Shown piece by piece: positions 33,560-47,135 of a DNA stretch of 64,000 nt (position 1 is its first letter; each line of letters starts with the position of its first letter). The stretch is from Angiostrongylus vasorum (Eukaryota; Nematoda; Chromadorea; Rhabditida; Metastrongylidae): assembly GCA_018806985.1 (NCBI GenBank), contig JADANN010000302.1, forward strand, positions 186,001-250,000, read 5' to 3'. A model generated the notes under the pieces. It saw only the letters and a list, made by a program, of their open reading frames with translations. It ran no database searches and was not told the origin of the DNA. The position numbers and the translations under genes are program-made.

Positions 33560-33815
33560 TACTATTACGGGGCCAAGGTGCCCTGCAATACACGCGTGGT
33601 CACTGTTTCGCTCGTTTGTCTCAAGCTCACCAAGCATTTTTTTCACTGCGGGCTTGGAAAACTGATAACAGAGTTGTCTGGAACGAAAGTGAAAATGTCT
33701 TGATACATCGGTGGTTATTGTATAGACAAGATATGCAGTCAGTCATGTCTAGCATGTTTGATAAAAAGCGAATGCGTGGCATCTTACTCAGGGATTGATC
33801 AACGCCGAACACCTT
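33560..33815 (+). repeat. SINE-A copy, head damaged and internally rearranged
   Basis: GGTGCCCTGCAATACACGCG, CAAGCTCACCAAGCATTTTT, then the tail GGGATTGATCAACGCCGAAC. It lies just upstream of the Ig gene start. Confidence 0.75.
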
Positions 33816-34649
33816 ATTCCTTTTTAGGGTAAAGGTATACAAATCACGTGCATCCGTATCCCTCATTTTTCAAACCAATGCTTTTGTATAGAAAAAAGTA
33901 GTAAGGTTGCCGGTAGCTTTAACTTTACTATGGACAACACAATAATCTTATGACAACCTAGCATGAATTTCAGTCATCATTTCAGGAAAGCCATATTCAT
34001 GGAAATCGCTCATCAATCAAAATTGCTGATAACTACACTTTCGCTAGAAAAGTGACGCTTCCCTCTAACGGCATCGACTGTCACTGCAACGTACGGATAC
34101 GGTTCAGTTAGCAATTACTCGAATAATTATGCAAATTTCCAGAGCTAAGCAAATGCGCACGTCGTCAGCTTTTCAAGCGTTAAATCGGATATGTTGGTCA
34201 ACTTGTCACCAACTCCAGGCTTAATCGCTTCCTTACAAAAACGAAAAACTATGTGATTGCACACATGAAACAGCTGTTTAGTAGCTTTGTTCTACGAAAT
34301 TAAATATTGTCTGGTACAATTCTAATAAAGCTATGGTGTCAGAGAACTCTACAAGTTAGTCCTGACTACATTGTCAAGAGAAATACTGAAGTAAAATGAC
34401 TAGTACAAAGGCTATGGTAATGTCCGTGCCCTTCAGATATGTCTAACTCATTGAGAGCGTTAATGCACGATGGGGACGCATAAAGATTTTACTGCTTTTT
34501 TTTTCCTTACGATGGTGTTCCTTAATGTATGTCTCCTATTTGCGGTTTCTGCGGCAGCTTCGGACTTTCTAAAAATTCAAATTTCGTTCGACTTTTCCCT
34601 CCGGAAAATTTAATTAATTAATTATTCGATCTTATTTTCATTTTGCTTA
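33816..34649. other. Unrecognised AT-rich DNA
   Basis: No gene or shared repeat was recognised. It could contain upstream control sequence of the Ig gene, but nothing specific is visible. Confidence 0.35.
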
Positions 34650-34955
34650 GTATTTAAAACTCAAGATGTACAACCACAAGGACTTGAGATATGAGCAAAG
34701 CTCGAAACCTCCGTTGAGCTTCGAACCCGCGACTACCCTTATCGAGAGCTCGCGGCGCCGACCGAGTAGGAACGTGTTTGAAATAACGGCAAAGGAAGAG
34801 CCCTCTGTTGACGTGGTGGATAGCAGATAAGCCCCTGGAAAAGGTAATCACAGGCTCGAAGCGCACCTGAGGCTCCGAATTCTGCTCATGTCTCAGAATC
34901 CTTGTGGTTTTACTTCATATTATACTCTGCTATTAAAAAAGAATAGGATAACAGC
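34650..34955. repeat. R4-related inverted copy, diverged
   Basis: ACCACAAGGACTTGAGATAT on the left and CAGAATCCTTGTGGTTTTAC on the right are inverted. GAGCTTCGAACCCGCGACTA resembles the R4 B-box region. Confidence 0.6.
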
Positions 34956-35529
34956 TTGTACGTGATTTTACTACATTTGAGTTACTCAATGACTAACGGA
35001 ATTCCATGTTGACTATACCTTATAACCAACTAAATATAGGTTTTCCTAATAAGAATCTTCGACATTCTACATCAATGGCTCAACTACGTGGTTCCTCTTT
35101 GTCCGTTTTAATCACTTTTGAACATTAGTCACATATAATGTTATCAAGATTTCACTTGGTCACATGAGATCGTATATGCATTGAGGACAACATATTTGGT
35201 GAAGTGATAACGGTCGCTTTCAAATTCACCCTAGCAGGTCTCATATCGGTCAGATACTGAATAGACCTTCAGCGGTCGGTCAGTTTCTAATTTCTAACCT
35301 CGTTTTTTGATTTCGACTTAAATATGGTGCCAGAATCAACTGGTAGGACGAATAATAAGAATGAGTACCGATAATATACTTCTCTCAGATCTACATCGTT
35401 GTGCCGCACATTTGGTGCTCCGTTTATGTTGTCAGTCGGTGAGACGACCAGTGAAAGGCCCCAAAATCCCAGGCTACGCAGGACGTCACTGGAACCGGGT
35501 CTGACAAACACCCACACGGGACGCCATGG

Positions 35530-36310
35530 AAATTGTTTCACATTCGGTACCTAACTATCAACACATCCTCCTTCGATGCCAATCTCCACGCTCTTCATCA
35601 AGCTGCAGATGGCATCAAATTCCTTGTCATTGCCCCTATAGGAAAAAAAAGTAAGGGTAGGAAACGCCGATGGCGTAGGCATTGTCAGCCACCCTTCCAT
35701 TGTCCACCTGGTGGACTTGTACAAAGTCCTCTTCCCTTGGCTGGCCGTCCTCCGATTTTAACAGACTCGCGGTAAGAAGAGCACTATCATTAATTGCTAC
35801 TCACCGACCAACCAAGTACGAATAAGACGCGTTCTACTATCAGTTCTAGGAAGTGGACCACAATGACAGATCTAAATTTGTGGTCGGGGGCCTGAACACC
35901 AGAATAGGAAAGACCAATGGGAGCGAACACAGAATCCGGAACTTCTGACCAGGAGCAAGAAATGAGAATGGAAACCGTGATGCGCTAAGTCTCTTTGCAG
36001 CACGCTTCTTCCACAGACATTTCGAAACGGGAGTCATCCCTAACGGTACGACACATGTGGATATCGACCATATCCTTGGAAACAAAAAATGCTGTCTCCT
36101 TGACAAATTCCTACTCCCATCATCACACACTGGATCTGATCACCGCCTTTTTTCGTGCGAAGATTCGTTTCAGCCTTAAGCTTGTAGAAAATTAATGACA
36201 TTGACCAAAAAGAAATAGTCAAGCTGTATATGACGAGAGCCTTCCAAATGACATCCTATCCAAACATGCTTTGCAGATCAAGGAAGCTCTAGGAGTCATT
36301 ACCTGTCTAT
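35530..36310 (+). pseudogene. LINE (RTE-like) endonuclease fragment, decayed
   Basis: The plus strand, with frameshifts, reads the endonuclease order of RTE-like LINEs. There is a start resembling TINTSSFDANLHAL and IKFLVIA at 35555-35630. Further on come CYSPT-like residues near 35795 and KFVVGGLNTRIGKTNGSEHR at about 35870-35935, where GDFN has become GGLN. Then follow NGTTHVDIDHILGNKK near 36040-36095 and SGSDHRLF at 36130-36155. Only the endonuclease and the start of the linker remain. The catalytic aspartate is lost. Confidence 0.75.
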
Positions 36311-39160
36311 CCTACCCGGCGCTGCCGAATAAGGAAATCTTTTATAGTCCGGAAAATGAGACCGTTTATTTTCATAGTTTTTCGCAATAGACAAGCGAAA
36401 CTATCGGCTACGCCGTTAGGGTGGGAGTGTGCTCAAATCTGACGTGCATAACAAAGGCAAATGTTAAGCTTGTTAGTAGTGGGCGATTCCAAACCACCAG
36501 TCATGCGTTTTCAGGTCATTAGAATGCACGTTTATTTATCATTCCAAATTCCAAAAAAAAAGAAAAAAACAACCGGGTTTCTTTAGGAATCTGCATCATG
36601 AAAACTTGGAAAAAACATTTCTATACAGGACTTTCGACAAATATTACACATGGAAACCAAATTCGCCGTATTGGTTAATAAAGATTTTTACACCATTTTG
36701 AAGAAGTGAAGTAACATTCCCTATTTTCCTTACCCTTCCTAACATTTTTTAAATACATCAAACTACCTATATATAGAACCCTATCTATCTTCACAGTATT
36801 TCTTCGCTTGTTATTCATTGTTGAAATACGAACCTTGACGAAAAGAGGTGCCAAAAAAACAACTGATGAGCTTCAGACGCGTAGCACTTTACCCTAATGG
36901 AATAGGCATTTATAGATTTTTTTAAAAACATTTCTTTTACATTAAAACGCCACTCGCTCTGAACAACAAAAATGCAACTGACACGGCTGGCAAAGGTTGC
37001 TTTTAAAGATTGAGTGTTAAATGACTCTTTCTCAAGTATGAGACAACTACGACTATGGGCAGCACTGTCGCAAGTTCATTACTTAAGTTCACTACACATA
37101 TTGTGCAGATTCGATCAATTAGTTTACTTACTTGATAACTAAAGTGCTGTACAACTATTGTTTAAAGTTTGCCCAACACATTGTTAGTTCTCAGTGCTGG
37201 TTCAAATTAAACAACTTTGTTGTTCTTTTGAAGGTGTTCACTTTTCTTTAATTTAATACACTGATTAGAGATGACCCTGACCCACGAATTACACACCTTT
37301 TCTATTCAGCAGAATAGCGGGAAGAAATTGCATTACTGCCGCACAATACTCTCACACATGAACTAGTCATGTACTGCAATTAACTGGGCGCCAACAGTAG
37401 AGCATTTAATAATCGAACAACCAGTGAACAGACGTAGTAACAGTTGAAATATGACGATAGTTGTCGGATATCAAGTCGCTACCCAGTAATCAACTCAATT
37501 CGGCACCTAACTAACGCCAATTTCAAGTTGACTGCACAACCAGCTAGCTCATTAAGGGTGTTCGGAAATCTACAACCATTTTGGCTTAATCTATTCATCG
37601 CAGATGAAATCGGTCTATCAAGGAATTGCTGCTGCCGTTCTGTTATGTCACTCACATAAATATAAGACTACAAGTAACACTTATTTTTAAATCAGTCGTA
37701 AATTTTAGCGCATTGCCAAGTGAAGAAATAACTTAAGCTGTTTACCTTCTTGAATCAGGATAACCACACTGAAAACGATCAAGCGACCCATCGTTTTCCT
37801 AAAATTCTGAACTAAAATACAATCGCAAAACATGGCAACATACTAAAGTAATAAGCAGACAGAACATCATTGACAATGATGGCAAGAAGTGACATAAAAA
37901 TCTGGGAAATCGTTAGAAAATGATGACCCGAAAAAAAAAAAACCTTGAAAAAGAATCGGAATGGAATGCACCAGAAAAGGAGATCTTCCGATTAGAAGCA
38001 TCGAAAGTAGAGAAAATATTGACAATTACATAAGCTGATCTTAGAAAAACTCAGAAACTCCAAAAATCACAAACACTAAGTGCAACGGGTAACCACAAAC
38101 GCTCAAACAGGAAACGCAGTGGAAATAAATTAAACATGGCGAGAAAGTGTAGAGCCGTGAGTAAACCGAGAAGAAAATAGACTCGACCACATTAGTTTCA
38201 AACTGCTAAAATAAATGTAGACAAATATTCGTACAAATGGAACACTTTGAAAACCAACGAGAGAGAGAGAGAGCACCGGAATTATCAGTAAGGGTTAATC
38301 GAAGAATGTTTCATAGTCATTATAAAACAAATAAAGAAGAAATAAACCCATCTAACGTTCAATGTAGAGCAATAAGTTAAAGCAAAGTGCCAAAGCTAAA
38401 GTTTTTTCTCCCACACTGTTAAACTGGATGCCCACTATTATTTTAACATTTGATAACTAAAAATCTACAAGTTGGGTAAAATAAGTGGAATTTCAACTTA
38501 TGAATATGTAATACTAAATCAGCAAGAACGATGGCTGACGTCCATCTCTATACATTGGGTTGAAGCTGTTCTTTCAGAATGTCGAAGAGCTCTCAGAAAT
38601 TTTATCACCTTCAAATGTTTCATATGGTCGTCGTCACACAAGACGCTACCGTAACCTTCCCATATCATTGTCACGAAGTGCCCTTTAAACCAAAACCTTG
38701 CAAATAAGCTAAAATTCTAATAAACATGGTGTGTTGTTTTAAAGATTGAAATCTTACTTTGTTTTCAACATAATGATATGTCTTACAATGCCTTGCGAGA
38801 TATTCGAGAGAATAAACGGATTTCTTTTTAGAAGCATCTTTTACCTTCCATTCATCTTTCACCTAGAAGAATTAAATAGGACAGAAAACGATATGGGAAG
38901 AAATGACTCACAAGAAAAGCTCAAAACAATCGTCTCAAATATAAATATACCAAGGATATGAGTTCTCAAGAAAAGCATATCTAGCTGGATAATGCACTAA
39001 GAAGGTAGATAATACTTGTTCGTCTTTCTCTTGAAAGCTAAAAGAAAGCAACTAAAACATAACACACAAGCAATTCAATGAATGCAAATGTAGGCATCTT
39101 CATTCCCGATTATTCTAGAACTCTTTAAACACTTACAAAACGGAAACGTAAACGATGAAA
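36311..39160. other. Long AT-rich stretch without recognisable genes
   Basis: About 2.8 kb with only short open frames (the longest is 71 codons at 37444) and small A-rich runs, plus a short GA run at about 38261-38272. No exon passed the test of paired splice sites and conserved motifs. Confidence 0.45.
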
Positions 39161-39164
39161 AGAA

Positions 39165-39245
39165 TAAAGTTCTCGGCGTTGATCAATCCCTGAGGGATAC
39201 GCCATGCAGTCGACTTCACTAAACCTCGTTAGAGGTGTAATGGAA
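39165..39245 (-). repeat. SINE-A tail fragment
   Basis: AAGTTCTCGGCGTTGATCAA to CCTCGTTAGAGGTG matches the SINE-A tail; the rest is missing. Confidence 0.75.
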
Positions 39246-39454
39246 AAGTAATAACGATAATCGCCAACTCTGCACTCATTTTTCTTCCTAAAATATTTCT
39301 ATTAATAACGTGGATCTGCATGAGGATCATGTGGCATCGTTATTTCCCTGTATTTGGGGAACATAACTGTAGTAGTAAAGCATTTCCAAAAACAGCAATT
39401 TAATAGGACAAAAAAAATCGCAAGGGGAAATGATATCATCTAAGTTTAAGCTTG

Positions 39455-39605
39455 ACGATATACTTTTGTTGATGAAGACGAAGACGTCAAAACGTTAGCC
39501 GAAAACAAACTTTATTTATCGACCTCGTGTAAGCTTATCAAAGAAAAAAATACATATTGATTAGTCATACCAAGTTTAAAGGAAAGTCGGTTTTGAAATA
39601 TACTT
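39455..39605 (+). repeat. Right arm of a hammerhead fold-back (solo)
   Basis: TTGATGA with GACG-AAGA-CGTC then AAAACGTTAGCC (39469-39502) matches the right arm of element B. The end AAGTTTAAAGGAAAGTCGG matches the common terminal motif. C3 and G12 of the ribozyme core are mutated. Confidence 0.65.
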
Positions 39606-40174
39606 TTATTGTTAATAATTTTTCAGTCAAGAGAAAATTCCATGAAGAAAACATCAGCTACTGAGTTTCTGAAGTCGACAGTAAGATCAGGCTGAAATTG
39701 TAACCAGTGGGACATGATAAAATATATTTATAATTGTAAATATAACCGTGGAAGTGAAATAATGGAATACATAATCACTTCCTTATCTAAACACCCGGAG
39801 AAAATCATGCAGTGCCTTCACTATAGAGTAAATTCAATTCTGAATTATTATTAATGGCTGTTGGGTGACCTCACTAGCAGTTAGAAGGGCCGGCAGTTAT
39901 GCATAACGGCCAAATTCTGCAACACGCAACAGAAGAGGTCGCGGGTAGGCTGGGCCTGGTCCCCCTCGGCAGCGACGAAGAAAGTATAAACGAACTGACG
40001 AATAAACAATCTCATTTGCTGTTTGCCATTTAAAACGGGTGTCCTACCGAAAACATTTTGAGCCAGAACATAACCTGTGCATGTTTTCAAAATCGTTTTA
40101 AACAAGAGTGATTAATATTTGCCTATTCAAGTCATTATTATTAGGGGGTTATTATTCTTAATACACGGGATAAA

Positions 40175-40335
40175 GAATAGAGCTCTGGGTGTTAATCAAA
40201 CCCTGAGGGATGCACCAAGTATTCGACTTCATCAAGCATCTTTGGAGGTCACTGAAAGCATATCTGACTTATACAATGACATGCGATGGCCTACCGATGT
40301 ATCGAGTCAATGCTGCTATTATATTCCACCAATCA
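40175..40335 (-). repeat. SINE-A fragment (tail half)
   Basis: AGAGCTCTGGGTGTTAATCA, AAGCATCTTTGGAGGTCACT and GGCCTACCGATGTATCGAGT match SINE-A. The head is missing. Confidence 0.75.
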
Positions 40336-41404
40336 GTTAGATTCTAAGACATCTTTTTTTCCGTTCCTTTGATTTCATCGCTACGCCCTATCAGCTAAGA
40401 AAATCAGTTTGTAGAACTTTCTGGTTACAAAAAAGATTATCTAGATTGGAATCTTTTCCTCTGTGCATTCTAAATCCGTTGAAGCGACTAAAATATAATG
40501 TGAACGCGAATTGTTAGAACATCCCAGCAAGTTTAAGCAAGTAAATAAATTTCAGTTAAAATCAATAATGTAGTAGCATTGTAGCTCGATTTGATATCAC
40601 CAGTTGGAGTTTCTAGAATACAACTATAAATTATCGGAAGTCTGGTAGTTCTTTACAATCAAACGGATTAAAGCGAACGGGTTACTCTAAGCTTCTTGAA
40701 AACTGCTTATAAAACATCAGAACGCAACAGTCTCAACCCTTTCTATCTACTACCGAGAACCGTTTTCGTCCATTGTCCGACACACTGCTTCGATTTCAGC
40801 ACAGTACCGTTCTGATCTCACAATTCCATTAGTTGCATCCGTTTCGAAAATCTGTAGTCCATAACACCAGCTGATTAGCACCAATCGGTAGCCATCGTTT
40901 TCTTAGGGTTCAAAATCCTTAGTTGCAATTTTTGCTTCAGCAGAAGCTTCTACGGGAAAAGAGATCGAGTGAAATCCATTTACTGAATTGTTTCCTAGCA
41001 ATCGCAAGGAGAAATAAATGGCTTGAAATAATTTCATTTAACAATCCAAAGTTTTCTAGCTAACGAACAACGTGCCGGTAGTTCACCTCATACAATGTCT
41101 TCAGTTACTCTATATCAACGATGCTCTTGGCTCTTTCACAATTTTTTTCTCACAGGAATTTTAGTTCAGCAAAAAATGTTGTGTAGAGTGCTTTTGATTA
41201 AAAATCATACTGACCAAAAGAAATGTTCCAAAATCGTCATTAAATCCAAATGGATAGGAAAGAGGTCAAGTCAGACAACAAAAAAGCTAGTGAAAGTCCT
41301 CGAAAATAACTCGCTTAATGGTGCACGATAGAACAGATTATACCATCAAACAGGGAAGTAGTTTTATGACGAAAAGAACTTTTTAACTCCTATTCTATCA
41401 CTGG
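40336..41404. other. Unrecognised AT-rich DNA
   Basis: The longest open frame is 78 codons at 41095, rich in Lys, without recognisable motifs. Nothing else was seen. Confidence 0.4.
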
Positions 41405-42085
41405 CAAGATAAGACGAGGTTGTTAAATGACTTCATTTGGCTAAGATCTCGCCGTCATCGTCTCCCTCATATCCGATGATACGAGTCGCTGGTTCACAGT
41501 TGTTCTTCTTCTCCCTGTGATGTCTTCGACGTCGTATGAAGTTCAGTCTTCTTTAGTGTAGCACTGCTAGAAAAAGGGAAACCTCATCAAGCGATGCTTT
41601 TTTATACAGGACAGTTGTTGTTGGTGGTGATTGTCCAATGATAATAACTTGTGGATCATCGAACAATCCTCCTGAATAAGTCGGTATCATTATCAACTAG
41701 CAAAGAGCGTAACGACATTTTAAAAAACCGAATTTTTTAACCTCGGCACGGCTAATCAGCATGTGTTCTTTCATTGGTGATCAACACTGATAGTTATTAC
41801 CACCGAACATTCACCATTGACAACAACCGTTCTGTACAAAAAGCTTTGCCGAGTGACATTGCTTCTTTTGAGAGGTGCTCCACTGAGGAACATTCGACCC
41901 AATAAGATGACGAAGACACCACGTCGAGAGTCCAAACGACTATGAAGCATCGACTAGAAATAACGCCTCTTAAAAAGACGAAGGCGTCGGAACGATAGCT
42001 GAATAAAGTTGTTCATCGACCTCGTGTTAGTTTAGGAATTAAATTGTTGAATACTCATACCGAGGTTAAAGGAAAGTCGGTTTCT
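41405..42085. repeat. Hammerhead fold-back element D (long)
   Basis: Left arm: AAGACGAGGTTGTTAAATGA, GATGATACGAGTCGCTGG, then ACAGGACAGTTGTTGTTGG. Right arm: TTGACAACAACCGTTCTGTA, CAACCTCGT-type end and the terminal ACCGAGGTTAAAGGAAAGTC (42060). The right hammerhead remnant (41973-42000) has stem II GACG-AAGG-CGTC but a broken core. Arms of about 250 bases flank a centre near 41740. Confidence 0.65.
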
Positions 42086-42094
42086 GAAAAGTTC

Positions 42095-42390
42095 TTTGTT
42101 TTCACACGACCAGCCATCAGATCCCAACACTTCTCGTATTTCATTGGCTTCCTCGCATTCATCATTCACGAAACTCTTCCAACTTTCACGTGTGACTTCT
42201 GCTGCTGCTTGGGGATTTTGTCTTCTTCATTAATGTTGCTCGTCGAGTCGATTCTCCTTGCAATTTGAGATCGCCGAGCAAATGCATTCCCATGTGGATT
42301 GAAGGACAACGTTGGAGAGTGGGTCTTACCAGAAACTTCCGTCCAGATAGAATGCATCACTAACCACTGCGCTACCTGACCTCCAATGAA
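42095..42390 (-). repeat. SINE-B copy
   Basis: CAGATCCCAACACTTCTCG, GCTCGTCGAGTCGATTCTCC and the head region with ACCACTGCGCTACCTGACC (reversed A box) are present. Confidence 0.8.
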
Positions 42391-43750
42391 AGTTATATTG
42401 AGAAAATAAATAAAGAAAAACAAGAATTCTTCCGGCACTTGTATTCTCACAATATGCTAAAATCAGTATACGAAGTAGGAATCAACCTAGTTTCTCAGCA
42501 CCATTTTCCCTAAATGAGAATTTCAACTATTCACAGCAGAAAATTATTCTGCAACATTCCACGATCAACGACACTATCATGGACCAAAAAGAAGACTGCG
42601 CTCCAAAATGGCGATGTCCGGCATCGAACTTCGAGTGTTGCTCTACCGACCATTGAAAATCCATAGCAGATACCATTAAAACAGACGAACAGTATATACT
42701 GCCTTTGAAAACTAGGAAAAGAAACTGAACAACTGAACATAGTTTGTCAATAGCAATGAAAGTAGAATGTATGCCACTGAAAAATGCTTTGTTTTTTGCC
42801 CAACATTTCTCTTACTGAATTTGTTTCGTAGAGGAGATGAAGGGAACACAGCTTCAAATTACTAGTGTTTTAGAAGGGCGGTAAAAAATGGTAAGAGCAC
42901 TTAAGCTGGAATTCATGCGGCATGTAGAAAAGATAGTCTGGACAGAAGCTGCTAAATGAATCAAGGGAAACGAGAACTATTTCTCCAATTTTGGAAAAAC
43001 CATTATTCCGAATAGATATTTCTTTCCAAAAGAAGAAATCTTTGCCAGAAGGACGAAGGATTCAAAAGAAAGCGTTCATAGTCGGTGGAATTAACGAAGC
43101 CATGGCAATTTGGATGGTCGGGTTGTGAATGACGGCTAACAACGTTTAAGAAAAGTTGGTGCAGCCAACACCGTTTAAGAGAAGTTGTTGTGACGAGTGC
43201 AGAAAAGACGGCCGAGTTTTCACGTAGACGTTCGCGCAATCTCGATGATCTAATCTTCAGATAAATCCACTACATCGATTGTACGACAAACTAGTGGACA
43301 TTAAGAAAATGAATGAGAGGACACCGAATGAATAATGGGCTGTCTAGACAGTGTGCCGAAAAAAATCAAAGAAAACAAAGCAGAACAAAGAGAAAAAAGA
43401 TGAAGGAATGGACATTATAGAAGAGAAAATTGTAATGGAAAAAATTGGATCCCGTTCATTCTGATGTACTCTATGACTGCATACCGTTTGAAAGGATATG
43501 GAAAAGTGTCCAAAGAAAAAAAAGGATATCCCCTCTGAATTCCGAAATCTCAGGCAGAGTCGTAAATCATGACATATCAGAAAAAACGGGAGAAAATATT
43601 TCTGCACAAAAGCGTTAAAATGAAAGACAGGTGTTAATAGTGATGAAGCAACTCACAACGATTAGTCCAGCCAAAAGAAGGGTTCACCGAATTTGACGGT
43701 GGAAATTTGAACAGGAGGTTTCACTGTTATGTGAAAGAAACTATAAAAAA
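42391..43750. other. Unrecognised DNA
   Basis: Short open frames only. A small internal near-duplication occurs at 43137-43193 (AACGTTTAAGAAAAGTTG then ACCGTTTAAGAGAAGTTG). No gene was recognised. Confidence 0.4.
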
Positions 43751-43754
43751 GATA

Positions 43755-44015
43755 AAAGGATGAAAGCTCTCGGCGTAGATCAACCTCTGAGGGATGCGCC
43801 ATGCATTCGGCTTCATTAAGTATCGTTGGAGGTGACTGAATGCATATTTGGCCCTTACAATGACTCGAAGTGGCTTACCGATGTATCGAGGCAGTGCTGG
43901 TATCCTTCCAGACAAGTCTGGTACCAACTTGCCGACCACGGAGGGATAGAAGGCTTGGTGGGCCGTGTGTGTTGCAGGGCGGCTCCGACCACTACGCCAC
44001 ACGCGCCCAACCAGA
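43755..44015 (-). repeat. SINE-A copy, full length
   Basis: Tail GAAAGCTCTCGGCGTAGATC at 43763, head with reversed A box CCACTACGCCACACGCGCC at 43988-44007. The B-box segment is shortened. Confidence 0.83.
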
Positions 44016-44509
44016 TATTGCCGGAAAATTAGTTGCTTGGAGAATAACTAACTACGCATGGAAGAGCCAGAATAGAAACATTTACATTAGTGGGAAAACA
44101 TAGCGTAGACTTGCAAGACTAACGAACATCAGAAAAGGTTCTCTAATGCCTCCTGTAATATCGGTGCAGGAAATGAGTCCGGAAAACCAAGCCGAGCAGT
44201 CAGGATATCGCTCCCAGCGCAGGCCGTGAGAAACGCACTCAACTATGAACACCATCCGAATATGATGTCGAGGCGCAACGAGCGATCACGTTGAGTGTGA
44301 GCAGACGCTGGCACGGATGCTTTAATATTTCCACTTTAAATCGTTGCCTGCATCTAAAATCAAACAAAAAAAGAAGAAAAGAACGAGTGAAGAATAGTCG
44401 ATAAACGCTACCAAAAAGTGGGAAATAACGAGAAAATGCGATAGGCAAGTTAGGGGTTTTGGTATAATCAAACACTTATCAATTAACAGCTACAGACCTT
44501 ACCTTGTTA
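44016..44509. other. Unrecognised DNA
   Basis: No gene or shared repeat recognised. Confidence 0.4.
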
Positions 44510-44770
44510 TCTCTTATTTACTGCCTATTATTTTTTTCATGACAGGGTATTTGTGAGACTTAATCATGATGATACTGAGATATTTGCAAAAACTTGGAAC
44601 CTAGGCCAAATTAGAACCAGCAAGTACCTTCTCCGGGGGCACATATGTTACTTACCACACCACCGAGGCCTTGGTCTTGCCTTTCTCTCAGACGATCTGT
44701 GCTACCCAGATGATCCCCGTTGGCAAGTGATTGCTGATCGCACCTTATATTTTGTTAGTTCCCACGGTTC
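44510..44770. repeat. R4 copy
   Basis: ATTTACTGCCTATTATTTTT, GATACTGAGATATTTGCAAA, AGACGATCTGTGCTACCCAG and GGCAAGTGATTGCTGATCGC match the family. Confidence 0.8.
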
Positions 44771-45324
44771 CTTTCTAATTATGGATAGACTTCCTCAATA
44801 CTCGTTCTCAATCGCTCGTCTACCGGCGGTTAATCTTAGTGACCGTTGCTGCTCTAGAAGAATTGCACGTCTTCCTTCGCTAAACAAGCGCCGCCGATTG
44901 TCTGTGGGTGAAGAATTGAGGACGACTTAAGATGACTATCTCGCAATTCAAAAATAAAATTGTGTTCAATCAGATGTCCAAGCGCCAGTAAGAAGTGAAT
45001 GGGGGCAGCTCTGAGCATAGTTTTAAACTCATGCATGAAGCAAACCGCCTTCGTAACTGATTTTTGAAAGGTAACGAAGAGAATGGAGCAAGGGCTTGTG
45101 CCCATATTACATGGAAATACGAGCAGTCTAGATACCCAAGCAAACGCTTCGGTTCATAATACAGCTGCCATAAATATTTACCAAGTATTCCAGAGGATCG
45201 CTAGATGCTGGATGCGCTTCATTGAGAATTTCTGCTAGACTTCAGACTAAAGTGTAAAAGAGCTTATAAAAATCAGAGGACTTTCTTGACGTTTGGTAAT
45301 ACTTTTTAGTAAAAAAATACTTTT
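44771..45324. other. Unrecognised DNA
   Basis: The open frame at 44553-44930 runs out of the R4 copy and shows no domain. No gene is supported. Confidence 0.4.
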
Positions 45325-45695
45325 TAGGGAGCGGATAGCACAGTGGTAGTGATGCACCCGTCATCACGAGCATGGTGCTAGTTCGATTCCGCTTCGGACC
45401 AACCAAGTCTCTCATCTCTCTGGGGTCGGAAAGTTGGCACAGTATTTCTCTGGGAAAAAACCACTGTCTGCAGTACATCTGGGAACGCTTCAGCCCGGCT
45501 ATCTCAGGACTCCTAGGAGAACTGCCCGAACAGTATTCTACGATATTCAAGATGAAATGAAAAAATCCTCAAACAGCAACCGAAGCCACACATAAAAGTT
45601 GGAAGATCTTCGTGAACAATCGATGCGAGGAAACGAATCGAATGTGAGAAGTGCTGGGATCCACGCAGTAGACGTGAAGATGGGTCATAAAACTA
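45325..45695 (+). repeat. SINE-B copy, full length (best reference)
   Basis: The tRNA-like head has an A box TAGCACAGTGGTAG (45336-45349) and a B box AGTTCGATTCC (45380-45390). The body runs through TCTGGGAACGCTTCAGCC to the tail (GATGGGTCATAAAAC). Transcription by RNA polymerase III is expected from such boxes, with movement depending on a partner LINE. Confidence 0.88.
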
Positions 45696-46755
45696 AAAAA
45701 ACAAGAAAAAATATTTTTTTGACGACGTCGGTAGTCGACAGGTAAAGCTGGCAAAGTATTCATCAACATCATAGTAGCACACGTTACCGTATACAACACC
45801 ATTGTATAACATGTCTTCTAAATCCTATTACCAACACAAGAAACTTCTTTAAACCTGATCATAACGATAATATATAAGTAACAGACATAAAAGCTCAAAG
45901 ATAAAAAAACAAAGTTTTCTACCAAATGTGTAGAACCGACCCTGGACGATAACGACGGATGTTATTCGGAATGCTGGAAACTTTTTATACATCTCGAGAA
46001 AAAAATCTACGATGTGATTGACACTGTAGGTTACTTTCGTTGGAGCAGTAATAAAATGAGGAAAATTCTTAAACAGAAAGAATGATTGAAAAAATAGACA
46101 AATCCAAATCTATGCGTTTCGTTAACAAAGAAAAGAAAACCATTCAACCTCGAACTTTTAACAGCAGAATTTCAAAACCAACTAATTCGTGGTACATTTT
46201 GAAAGATGCTTCATCGCTGTCGTGATTCCTCCCTAGAGACTCGTTCTTAAGAAGGAGCACGCAAATCTTACCATCACAAACAAAGTGCCTCGATCATAAA
46301 TCGCGTCCGAGTGCTAGATAGATTAGCAGTGTTACACAAGTGCGAAATGGATTTCTCTCCCTGAATTCAAATATCGCTAATGTTTAGCATCCAGAGCTAT
46401 AGGGAAAAATTCCAGTCCGTCCGTATGGGACATCTCAAAGTCTTTACTTTCTTTTTACTTCAACACATCTCTGGTAAGTGTCTATTTATTCCAAGCATAT
46501 AGATAAGTGTATATCAACGAATATTTTGGCAAGCCACAAGGCCGAATTCGGTGCAAACTGGAAACATTAAGTTACTTCCAAATGTGTATGGATTTCCTTT
46601 TTCAGAAATATTAAACTCTACTTCTGAGCGACATTTTGCATTTTGAAGCACGAATGGCGCTCTACATTCTTACGCGAATGGTCTTGAATTTATAGCGAGC
46701 TGTCCAGTGTAGGTCATTGGAGTAGAGATTAGAGCAGATTCAAACAGCCTTTCGC
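45696..46755. other. Unrecognised AT-rich DNA
   Basis: No gene supported. A short minus-strand stretch near 45935-45990 has splice-like borders but is too short to judge. Confidence 0.4.
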
Positions 46756-46759
46756 TTTT

Positions 46760-47135
46760 TTCATTTCTATGCGACCCGTCTTTCGCAGCTACTTTGCGGA
46801 TCCCAGCACTTCTCACATTCGTTTCATCTCCTTGCATCTATCATCCACGAAGGCCTTCCAACTTTTTTACGTGTGCCTTCGCCTGAGGCTTCAGGATTTC
46901 CCTTTCAGCTTGAGTGTTGTCGAATGCTGGTCAAGTCGATTCTCCCTGGAGTCCTGAGATAACCGGGCTGCAGCGTTCCCACCTGGACTGCAGAGCATGA
47001 TTTTTTTTCCCGACAAGTCCAGTACCAATTTCCTGATCCCGGAGGGATGAGAGGCTTGGTGAACCAGTGGTGGGATGGGAAGAGCACCTGCTCGTGATGA
47101 ACAGCATCAATACCACTATGCTATCCGCCCCCTGA
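46760..47135 (-). repeat. SINE-B copy, full length
   Basis: Tail TGCGACCCGTCTTTCGCAGC, middle GGTCAAGTCGATTCTCCCTG, head at 47075-47135 with reversed boxes. Confidence 0.85.

Noticed and set aside
45330..45400. A tRNA gene
   Set aside because: It has A and B boxes but no complete cloverleaf, and it is the head of the dispersed SINE-B family. The same holds for SINE-A heads, for example at 58090.
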